The translations under genes and the position numbers were made by a program. Under the pieces are notes generated by a model. It saw nothing but the letters and a program-made list of their open reading frames with translations, was not told the DNA's origin and did no database searches. From a virus: a DNA stretch of 41,192 nt. The stretch spans positions 1 through 41,192 of the IMG/VR virus record IMGVR_UViG_3300007708_000008; one strand, 5' to 3'. Positions 36,238 through 41,192 of this stretch are shown here, piece by piece. The stretch's first letter is position 1. Each line of letters begins with the position of its first letter.

Positions 36238-36266
36238 AGTATACTATATCTGACGGGTAGCGTCAA
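36238..36266 (-). promoter_or_regulatory. SigA promoter, leaderless
   Basis: Minus strand: TTGACG (36266-36261), spacer 17, TATACT (36243-36238), 6 nt, ATG at 36231. The -35 lies inside the end of the preceding 56-aa gene, next to CGGCGGTAGAG. Confidence 0.7.
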
Positions 36267-36414
36267 TGCCCTCTCTACCGCCGCACTTTTCGCACTTTTG
36301 ATCATTTAGCTCGTGATACTGTAAATGAAAATCCATTAACTGATAGGTTACTGCACAAAAGCATATTTGGCAATGCGTAAGCCAGAGGGATTTATCTTCC
36401 CAGGCTTTAGCCAT
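36244..36414 (-). CDS. Zinc-finger protein (56 aa) ending in a CEKCGGREG motif
   Basis: 56 residues. HCQICFCAVTYQ and KCEKCGGREGIDATRQI provide two Cys pairs plus HxxxxxH (FHLQYH), a zinc-finger arrangement. The codons for CGGREG are the CGGCGGTAGAG box that recurs elsewhere without coding. Overlaps the upstream gene by 8 bp. Function unknown. Confidence 0.6.
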   Translation of the reverse strand: MAKAWEDKSLWLTHCQICFCAVTYQLMDFHLQYHELNDQKCEKCGGREGIDATRQI

Positions 36415-36592
36415 TCTCGTCCAAAGATTCTATTTGGGCTACAGCCCAATCTTCAAACATCTTTACTAAGTTTACATTATATTCTTTAATATCATCTGCC
36501 ACTACCATACATTCATTACATAAAATAAATAGATCATTATATTTGTTTATATAAGGATACATTTCGCCTCTATAATGGCATATATAGCACAT
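36407..36592 (-). CDS. Small zinc-ribbon protein
   Basis: 61 residues. MCYICHYRGEMYPY and LFILCNECMVVADD are two CxxC pairs separated by ~20 residues, the classic zinc-ribbon plan, followed by an acidic helix (FEDWAVAQIESLDENG). Function unknown. Confidence 0.7.
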   Translation of the reverse strand: MCYICHYRGEMYPYINKYNDLFILCNECMVVADDIKEYNVNLVKMFEDWAVAQIESLDENG

Positions 36593-36594
36593 GG

Positions 36595-36729
36595 CTAGCT
36601 TATATAATAATTATTCATATGCTTTTTGCATACAGTAATTATTGTTGCTCCTAATTGATCCCAGTATAATCCCACTTCATTGCAGTAGTGACATTTGTCA
36701 CTTTCTGGCTTATTAACGTCAATTATCAT
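36595..36729 (-). CDS. Tiny zinc-ribbon protein (44 aa)
   Basis: 44 residues: SDKCHYCNEVGLYWDQ and ITVCKKHMNNYYIS (C-x2-C and C-x2-H). Overlaps the upstream gene by 11 bp. Function unknown. Confidence 0.55.
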   Translation of the reverse strand: MIIDVNKPESDKCHYCNEVGLYWDQLGATIITVCKKHMNNYYIS

Positions 36730-36937
36730 ATCTATCTTTTATCCTTCGCCATCTTCCCCATTGTGTAGGTACATCAAGTCCAATATACTCCTGACCTGTC
36801 TCTAAGTCAACGAGTAACCATTTCCCTGGAGCTTTTGTATGTATAGTTAGATCAACGGCTTCTTTGAATTCGTGAACTTCCGCCCCTTGATACATTTTAG
36901 GTAAAAAGGGATATACGTTGTTCAATAGTTTTCTCAT
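36719..36937 (-). CDS. Hypothetical protein (72 aa)
   Basis: 72 residues, MRKLLNNVYPFLPKMYQGAE, APGKWLLVDLETGQEYIGLD, WGRWRRIKDRYDN. The KWLLVDLETG..Y.G start of a beta hairpin is common to small phage proteins. A TATAAT box lies 8 nt before the ATG (leaderless). No family recognised. Confidence 0.7.
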   Translation of the reverse strand: MRKLLNNVYPFLPKMYQGAEVHEFKEAVDLTIHTKAPGKWLLVDLETGQEYIGLDVPTQWGRWRRIKDRYDN

Positions 36938-36957
36938 ACAGTACTATTATATCTTAT

Positions 36958-37098
36958 TTAGAATGCTAAATCTCTAGGTATCATTATTTCGCAACGATCA
37001 CAATAGTCATAGGTTGATCCAGTATAGGGGCACTGTCCTGCTTCAATTAAATTGTGTCCTTTAAAATAACATTTAATTCTATTTAAATAATGCTTCAT
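36958..37098 (-). CDS. Tiny zinc-ribbon protein (46 aa)
   Basis: 46 residues: MKHYLNRIKCYFKGHNLIEA, CPYTGSTYDYCDRCEIMIPR. Cys10, Cys23, Cys33 and Cys36 with His15 could bind zinc. ATGA overlap with the upstream gene. Function unknown. Confidence 0.55.
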   Translation of the reverse strand: MKHYLNRIKCYFKGHNLIEAGQCPYTGSTYDYCDRCEIMIPRDLAF

Positions 37099-37244
37099 GG
37101 AACAATCCTTTTAATTTCATAAAAACACTCAGGGCATTCGCCTATGTGCAACCATTTACCTGATTCTTGTATTATTAATTCGTTTAACCTGCCCTTGACA
37201 TTCTTTTTGCATATTACACAATATGCTTCAAGATATACTGTCAT
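37095..37244 (-). CDS. Tiny zinc-ribbon protein (49 aa)
   Basis: 49 residues: MTVYLEAYCVICKKNVKGRL and HIGECPECFYEIKRIVP; two CxxC pairs 25 residues apart. GGAAGAG upstream. ATGA overlaps on both sides. Function unknown. Confidence 0.6.
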   Translation of the reverse strand: MTVYLEAYCVICKKNVKGRLNELIIQESGKWLHIGECPECFYEIKRIVP

Positions 37245-37396
37245 CTCTTCCAGGAGCCGCTCTCGCTGGGGTTTGGATCAGAGTCATGCTCTGCTATTGG
37301 TTCATCGGCTGGCCTGCCGTGTGAGCCATCACAGACTGGATAAGAGGCAGATCTACCGCACTGACATATTACGACAGCGCCATATTCAGTAGCCAT
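37241..37396 (-). CDS. CDGSH-type iron-sulphur protein (51 aa)
   Basis: 51 residues. CQCGRSASYPVCDGSH matches the CDGSH consensus C-x-C-x2-S-x3-P-x-C-D-G-S-H exactly, the three-Cys-one-His ligand set of a 2Fe-2S cluster. No membrane anchor. The C-terminus is Asp/Pro/Ser-rich. It directly follows ahpD (TAATG overlap), so it belongs to an ahpC-ahpD-CDGSH operon and is likely a redox or cluster-transfer partner. A second CDGSH motif is fused to the oxygenase at 16896. Confidence 0.85.
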   Translation of the reverse strand: MATEYGAVVICQCGRSASYPVCDGSHGRPADEPIAEHDSDPNPSESGSWKR

Positions 37397-37908
37397 TATG
37401 CAGAAAGTATCTTTGATAAAGCATTTATTGTTGCAGAAATTCTGCCAATATCCCTTAGCTGTTCTACTGTATATCCTTCTTCTTTAAGTGTTTCATAGTG
37501 TGCTTTAACACAGAAGTGACATTTACCTACAATAGATGATGCCAATGAATATGCTTCAAATTTAGCTTTAGTTGTTCCGCCATGTGTTGCAATTGCATTC
37601 ATTCTTAATTGCGCTGGCAAACCTTTTAGATTGGGATCATCAGCCATTTCAATAAATGGATACCAAACATTATTTTGTGCCATGATAGCGCCAGCTGTAA
37701 GGGCTGCATTTTTTTCAACTTCGTCAGTTGCATTCGCAACTATAAAAGTAAGCAGTTTAGCATTACCTGTTGAAAATGCTGCTGCTATTGAAAGATATGT
37801 GGCCTGCTCGGGATCAATAGTTGATCTATTAATAACAGCATCAAGATTTAATTTGATGTCCTTAGCATACTCTGGAAGAGAGTCCTTAAGCTGGTCTACC
37901 CATAACAT
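37396..37908 (-). CDS. ahpD: Alkyl hydroperoxide reductase AhpD
   Basis: 170 residues. The active site KCHFCVKAHYET has C130, C133 and H137, with E118 upstream, the same numbering and residues as the known Mycobacterium tuberculosis AhpD catalytic set. AhpD is a disulphide reductase that recycles AhpC. Start overlaps the ahpC stop (TAATG) and the stop overlaps the CDGSH start. Length is family-typical, so it is probably functional. Confidence 0.93.
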   Translation of the reverse strand: MLWVDQLKDSLPEYAKDIKLNLDAVINRSTIDPEQATYLSIAAAFSTGNAKLLTFIVANATDEVEKNAALTAGAIMAQNNVWYPFIEMADDPNLKGLPAQLRMNAIATHGGTTKAKFEAYSLASSIVGKCHFCVKAHYETLKEEGYTVEQLRDIGRISATINALSKILSA

Positions 37909-38444
37909 TATAGAGTTTCTCCTCCGAGTGGTCTATTGCATGCACACAGCTCGCCTGTCTGTAATGCATCTAATACACGCAAAGCTTCATCTGCATTACG
38001 ACCTACATCTAGGTTGTTGCATGTTACATGCTGAATGATATTATCTGGGTCTACAATAAATGTAGCACGATATGTGACTCCAGATGAGTGGTGTACGCCT
38101 AGATCGTTAGCCAGCTGATGTGCTGTATCTGCAAATGACCATGAGTTCGTCTTCTTTAAATCATCATGTGCATTTCTCCATGCAATTTTACAAAATTCAT
38201 TATCTACAGATCCTGTAAGCAAAACAGTATCTCTATCATTAAAATCATTTACCAAAGCATCATACGCAACAATCTCTGTTGGACATACAAATGTAAAGTC
38301 CTTTGGATAGAAAGCAATTATCTTCCATTTACCTGGAAATGAGTCTTGTGTGATTACTTCAAATGAGCTATCTTCATAAGATAATGCTCCTGGCTTTACG
38401 CCTGTTACGGCAAAGTTGCCTAACTTTTCTCCTACTGTTTTCAT
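37908..38444 (-). CDS. ahpC: Peroxiredoxin AhpC
   Basis: 178 residues, slightly shorter than mycobacterial AhpC (195). Peroxidatic C54 (FYPKDFTFVCPTEI), C-terminal GELCACNRPLG with C167 and C169 corresponding to the resolving cysteines, and TFIVDPDNIIQHVT. It reduces hydrogen peroxide and alkyl hydroperoxides. Upstream of ahpD with one-base overlap. Reads like an actinobacterial protein acquired from a host. It overlaps the preceding tiny ORF by 4 bp (ATGA). Confidence 0.93.
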   Translation of the reverse strand: MKTVGEKLGNFAVTGVKPGALSYEDSSFEVITQDSFPGKWKIIAFYPKDFTFVCPTEIVAYDALVNDFNDRDTVLLTGSVDNEFCKIAWRNAHDDLKKTNSWSFADTAHQLANDLGVHHSSGVTYRATFIVDPDNIIQHVTCNNLDVGRNADEALRVLDALQTGELCACNRPLGGETL

Positions 38445-38530
38445 ATTATTGTGCTATCCAATACTTTATCAACAGCATCATCTATTGTTGGATAATGCTC
38501 TTTGGTACAACTACCGCATTCTCTACACAC
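38441..38530 (-). CDS. Tiny Cys-rich protein (29 aa), GTG start
   Basis: 29 residues: MCRECGSCTKEHYPTIDDAV. Three Cys in C-x2-C-x2-C spacing. GTG start with weak GAAAGAAAA upstream; ATGA overlap with ahpC. Could instead be an ahpC leader. Low confidence. Confidence 0.35.
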   Translation of the reverse strand: MCRECGSCTKEHYPTIDDAVDKVLDSTII

Positions 38531-38532
38531 GG

Positions 38533-38739
38533 CTAAATTTTCTTTCGGCCCGTTTTCTTAGGTGGCTTTGGAACAAGACTTGTTTCTCTTCTTATTCCAT
38601 GTCTGTTTATGTCCACTTTTAAACCCTGTCTAGGGTATCTCTTTGGGGTTCTTTCGCTTGTAACAGCACCAGCAGGCGCACCAGCGTTAGCTGGTGGCAC
38701 CATGCCTGTACCATCTTCTTTTTTAATGCTATTAGTCAT
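38533..38739 (-). CDS. Basic, proline-rich small protein
   Basis: 68 residues, MTNSIKKEDGTGMVPPANAG, PKRYPRQGLKVDINRHGIRR, KPPKKTGRKKI. Disordered and strongly basic; may bind nucleic acid. It overlaps the upstream gene by 8 bp. No family recognised. Confidence 0.6.
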   Translation of the reverse strand: MTNSIKKEDGTGMVPPANAGAPAGAVTSERTPKRYPRQGLKVDINRHGIRRETSLVPKPPKKTGRKKI

Positions 38740-38839
38740 TAGTTAAGCCTGACTCACCATCTCTAGATACATCTGTAATTGTGACTGGAGTAGCGCCCTT
38801 GGTGCTACCTACTGTTTCGCATCCGCATTCGTAACACAT
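38732..38839 (-). CDS. Tiny Cys-rich protein (35 aa)
   Basis: 35 residues starting MCYECGCETVGSTKG (C-x2-C-x-C). Overlaps both neighbours (TAATG at its start, 8 bp at its end). Function unknown; one of the tiny Cys-rich set. Confidence 0.5.
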   Translation of the reverse strand: MCYECGCETVGSTKGATPVTITDVSRDGESGLTND

Positions 38840-39003
38840 TAGTTGCAGTTCTCACAATTCTTTACAGCACAATCAGCGTCGCCTCTTGTGTCTCTTGTGC
38901 ATGCTACCTTTGTAGCAACTGATGCAGCAACGTTAGCTGCTGCTGAAATTACTGCCGCTTCAAATGTTGGAGCAACAATTTCTTCTTTTTTAAATAGATC
39001 CAT
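38839..39003 (-). CDS. Small Ala/Val-rich protein with Cys tail (54 aa)
   Basis: 54 residues: MDLFKKEEIVAPTFEAAVIS, AAANVAASVATKVACTRDTR, then DCAVKNCENCN. Ala/Val-rich middle with a Cys-rich end (C35, C45, C50, C53). Function unknown. Closely spaced with neighbours. Confidence 0.55.
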   Translation of the reverse strand: MDLFKKEEIVAPTFEAAVISAAANVAASVATKVACTRDTRGDADCAVKNCENCN

Positions 39004-39005
39004 TT

Positions 39006-39155
39006 TTACTTTGGGCCCTGTGCTGATGCTTGGTTAGATACATCTGATGCTGGGAATGCAGCTGCTGGTGCCTCTGTGTAATTTTCTGTTGCCCATGGTG
39101 ATGATCCTGCTGGCTTTGTTTCGTTAAATCCTTTTAAGTCTTTTCCGTCTGACAT
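39006..39155 (-). CDS. Small disordered protein (49 aa)
   Basis: 49 residues, MSDGKDLKGFNETKPAGSSP, AAAFPASDVSNQASAQGPK. Pro/Ala/Ser-rich and likely unstructured. AGGAGTACAAA precedes the ATG. A TATAAT box lies about 50 bp upstream (minus strand, near 39214-39219). Function unknown. Confidence 0.55.
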   Translation of the reverse strand: MSDGKDLKGFNETKPAGSSPWATENYTEAPAAAFPASDVSNQASAQGPK

Positions 39156-39230
39156 TTTGTACTCCTATAGGTTATTTATTTAAGCAGGACTAGTATTCTG
39201 CTTATGACTCTATTATAGCATTATTGTTAT

Positions 39231-39485
39231 TTAGTTGACTAATTGGTCAGGAATCTCTTCCCACGGCGTAGATCTATGCATTCCAGAATACTTGCAGGGG
39301 CAAGCAATTCTAAAGGGATTGTCAAAGGGTAGCCTAGTCTTAATTTCAACAATAGTTAGGCAGTCGGGGCAAATAAATGTAGACTGTTTCCAGGGGCCCG
39401 CTATGGGATTGTTTTCCTCAATAGCCGCTTTGTGTTTTAGATCTAACTCAATGGCAAGTTTTTTTTGTTGCTCTAGTTCGCTCAT
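39231..39485 (-). CDS. Zinc-ribbon protein (84 aa)
   Basis: 84 residues. A helical start (MSELEQQKKLAIELDLKHKA) then FICPDCLTIVEI and IACPCKYSGMHRSTPWEE: CxxC and CxC pairs. Likely zinc-binding. ATGA overlap with the upstream gene. Function unknown. Confidence 0.7.
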   Translation of the reverse strand: MSELEQQKKLAIELDLKHKAAIEENNPIAGPWKQSTFICPDCLTIVEIKTRLPFDNPFRIACPCKYSGMHRSTPWEEIPDQLVN

Positions 39486-39601
39486 GATTTATACTTTTCG
39501 TTCCAGTGCTGCTTACAGATTTCTATCATTTTAGACTCTGTAGTTGTTATATATTTTGCACTTTCAGTACAATCTTTAACTTCACAAATTGAGTTAGGCA
39601 T
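39482..39601 (-). CDS. Tiny Cys-rich protein (39 aa)
   Basis: 39 residues, MPNSICEVKDCTESAKYITT and EICKQHWNEKYKS: C-x4-C and C-x2-H. Overlaps the next gene by 4 bp. Function unknown. Confidence 0.55.
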   Translation of the reverse strand: MPNSICEVKDCTESAKYITTTESKMIEICKQHWNEKYKS

Positions 39602-39604
39602 TAA

Positions 39605-39745
39605 TTACTTTGAACCCTGTGCCTTCTGACCACGATAACCTGTTTTTTTAATATTCATTGATCCTGGTTTCTTTTGACCGCTTGAATAAGATCCTGCCTG
39701 TCTTTGTGCTAATGCACGTTGCATCTTATCTAAATGTTTTCCCAT
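39605..39745 (-). CDS. Small basic protein (46 aa)
   Basis: 46 residues: MGKHLDKMQRALAQRQAGSY, SSGQKKPGSMNIKKTGYRGQ. Basic, Gln/Gly/Ser-rich, likely disordered. One-base overlap with the DUF2061 stop. Function unknown. Confidence 0.6.
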   Translation of the reverse strand: MGKHLDKMQRALAQRQAGSYSSGQKKPGSMNIKKTGYRGQKAQGSK

Positions 39746-39963
39746 TATTTAATCTTTCTTCCAAATCTTGACCACGCTCTTTCGTGCAAGAAAAATCCAA
39801 TCATTTCGCATGCTGTGTATATGATTGCAAATGTACCAGCGTACTCCCAATGGGCTTCGCCAGTAATAGCCTTTTCAAAAAAATAGACTAGTGTACCAAC
39901 AAACCCAATATGGACAGCTGGCCAAGTGATTGACTTATATAGACTTCTTTTATTTGATTCCAT
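39745..39963 (-). CDS. DUF2061-like small membrane protein
   Basis: 72 residues: KRSLYKSITWPAVHIGFVGT, two hydrophobic segments, then FLHERAWSRFGRKI. The start K.ITWP, and the end HER.W.R, match the DUF2061 family of small membrane proteins. Function unknown. Confidence 0.8.
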   Translation of the reverse strand: MESNKRSLYKSITWPAVHIGFVGTLVYFFEKAITGEAHWEYAGTFAIIYTACEMIGFFLHERAWSRFGRKIK

Positions 39964-39983
39964 ATATCTATTCTACCATTCTT

Positions 39984-40592
39984 TTAGTTGAAAGAATACC
40001 CAACCTCTGGGATATTATATTTAAACTGTAATGCTGCTCTAGGGCCTGTTGTTGCAACGTCGTGTATCATTCCCCTGGGAATATAAACTACGTCTCCAGG
40101 AAGCAACTCAAACTCTGAGTATCCCTCTGATGATGAGCTTATGTTAGATTGACTATATGATCTTTTTTCTGATGCGTAAAATTTCCAGATAGTAGTACCG
40201 ATACATTGCCAATAAAAATTATCTGTCTCATCAAAATGTGGATCTGATGGCTGCTCTTTTGCAAAATTGATATATGCAGATAAGGCTGATCCCTTGTATG
40301 GTATTGCGCTATTAAAAATATTAAAAAATTCTTCTATCTCTGGGTACCACTCTTGTTTGGGGCCAATGACATTTAAGTATAGGGGGTTCTTAAATAAAAC
40401 CCCACGAACAAATCTTTCTCTATATGGATTACTTGGAACTTCTGCTATCCTGTTGTTCCAATACTGGTCATTTGTGTGCTGTATAAAATTTTCCCATTTA
40501 GGCACTACGCTACACAAAGACTTAAATACGTATGGTTTATTTAGATCTTTACATTCTTGTAATATTAATTTTATTTCTTCTGTTGTATACAT
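39984..40592 (-). CDS. JmjC/cupin-type Fe(II)/2OG oxygenase-like protein
   Basis: 202 residues. A cupin-like core has H119-x-D121 (PSDPHFDETDNFYWQC), W..K at 136-137 (TTIWKFY) and H177 (YIPRGMIHDVATTG), the iron-binding triad of JmjC-type dioxygenases. The LPGDVVYIPRGMIH element is typical. By family it would hydroxylate protein side chains or small molecules. Followed by the partial gene on the right edge after a GGGGGTTTTACCCCC hairpin. Confidence 0.8.
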   Translation of the reverse strand: MYTTEEIKLILQECKDLNKPYVFKSLCSVVPKWENFIQHTNDQYWNNRIAEVPSNPYRERFVRGVLFKNPLYLNVIGPKQEWYPEIEEFFNIFNSAIPYKGSALSAYINFAKEQPSDPHFDETDNFYWQCIGTTIWKFYASEKRSYSQSNISSSSEGYSEFELLPGDVVYIPRGMIHDVATTGPRAALQFKYNIPEVGYSFN

Positions 40593-40632
40593 AATAGTAT
40601 TTGGACGGGGGTTTTACCCCCCGCCCAAAACC

Positions 40633-41192
40633 TTACTTCTTTAGTGCTACCTTTAACTTAGGGAACTTCTTGTTCCACTTAGTTGCAAGCGCATTGTATT
40701 CCGCCTTATATGTAGCCTTAGCAAGATCTGCTGAAGCTTTTGCTGTTGCTGCATCTGCTGCAAGCTTTGTTGCTGCATCGGCAATAGCCTTGTCTGATGC
40801 AACCTTGTCTGCTGCACGTCCAGCCTTTTCTGCAGCAAGTGCTGCATTAGCAACTGCAAGTTCTGATGTCTTTGCTGCAAGTTCACCTGCAAGATCACGA
40901 ACTGCTACTGTTGCAACTACAGATCCAATTGGAGCTGTTAGGCCTGTTACGGCTGTTGCTACTGTTGCGTATGCTGTAACAACTACTGAGCCTGAAGCAG
41001 GAAGTGTAACAGTCTGCTCCTTTGTTCCAAGTGTTGCTACTGCTGTGTCTGTTGTAAGCGCTGTTGATGTCGCTGCACCATTTGAACTTACTAAAGTATT
41101 AATTGTTGCTCCACCCTTTACGTTACCGAATACATCGTATCCTGTTACCTTAAGAGTTGCAATTGTTCCCGCTGCTCCAGATGCTGGTGCGG
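40633..41192 (-). CDS. Ala-rich surface/tail protein, C-terminal part (5' end outside window)
   Basis: About 186 residues visible, N-terminus beyond the right edge. Ig-like beta segments (ATLKVTGYDVFGNVKGGA, TINTLVSSNGAATSTALTTD) precede a long Ala-rich coiled coil (LAGELAAKTSELAVANAALA, KAIADAATKLAADAATAKAS) ending ATYKAEYNALATKWNKKFPK. The Big-like domain plus coiled coil suggests a virion surface or tail protein. Whether it is related to the left-hand fibres cannot be told. Confidence 0.75.
   Translation of the reverse strand, partial: APASGAAGTIATLKVTGYDVFGNVKGGATINTLVSSNGAATSTALTTDTAVATLGTKEQTVTLPASGSVVVTAYATVATAVTGLTAPIGSVVATVAVRDLAGELAAKTSELAVANAALAAEKAGRAADKVASDKAIADAATKLAADAATAKASADLAKATYKAEYNALATKWNKKFPKLKVALKK

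Noticed and set aside
1-41192. CRISPR array
   Set aside because: No regular short repeats with unique spacers; the only tandem repeats are inside coding regions (FF(A/S)PPG, Pro-Thr).

Overview
The window looks like a 41 kb internal slice of a tailed double-stranded DNA phage (or prophage-like) genome. Both ends cut through genes. There are no head, terminase, integrase or DNA polymerase genes here. What is visible is a tail-fibre/adhesin module, a lysis and nucleotide module, a dense early-type block of tiny genes, and a cargo region rich in redox enzymes. The host is probably a low-GC actinobacterium, perhaps a freshwater planktonic one. This is inference from an Lsr2-like DNA-binding domain, a DUF7455-like zinc ribbon, a GP88 homologue, a DUF932/TIGR03299 protein, a mycobacterial-type AhpC/AhpD pair, a B12-dependent ribonucleotide reductase and many apparently leaderless mRNAs.

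Layout. (1) 1-12.85 kb, minus strand: about a dozen tail fibre or baseplate-appendage genes made of reused modules, with a GNT1-like glycosyltransferase embedded among them. One 853-aa adhesin has FN3-like sequence, Cys-rich repeats, Phe/Pro pentapeptide repeats and a C-terminal Hint (intein-like) domain; the gene cut by the left edge is a paralogue. (2) 12.9-16.6 kb: a small EF-hand/holin-like protein, class II ribonucleotide reductase (minus), then divergently a membrane-anchored lysozyme/transglycosylase-like protein and small genes (plus). (3) 16.7-20.2 kb: three Fe(II)/2-oxoglutarate oxygenases, one fused to a CDGSH iron-sulphur motif. (4) 20.5-32.5 kb, plus strand: about 35 small genes, many with stop-start overlaps, one tRNA-Asp and one likely structured RNA. 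(5) 32.5-33.1 kb: a gene-free, AT-rich stretch with DnaA boxes between convergent blocks. (6) 33.1-41.2 kb, minus strand: a fibre with a DUF3494 ice-binding-like domain, two more Fe/2OG or JmjC-like oxygenases, an ahpC-ahpD-CDGSH cluster, many very small Cys-rich proteins, and a truncated Ala-rich surface-type protein at the right edge.

The most striking signal is regulatory. In the plus-strand block I find 17 copies of a promoter-like module, TGTCAG - exactly 10 nt - TATAAT-like hexamer, without a recognisable -35 box. Most copies are followed by a leader containing ACGAAAGG and then a start codon; in at least two the hexamer lies 6-7 nt before an ATG, implying leaderless mRNA. Nine copies are preceded by CRP/GlxR-type palindromes (TGTGA-N6-TCACA). 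Three of these regions also carry paired perfect DnaA boxes (TTATCCACA) and a CCCGCATATGTGCGGGG-like palindrome. Together they look like a dispersed, repeatedly copied control cassette that could coordinate early transcription with host carbon/cAMP state and DnaA. The minus-strand block on the right uses a different style: TTGACA-N17-TATAAT promoters placed 6 nt before the ATG, downstream of a CGGCGGTAGAG box.

Limits: everything is read by eye. Family names are from recognised motifs, not searches, and many small genes are supported only by start/stop overlaps, ribosome binding sites and composition.
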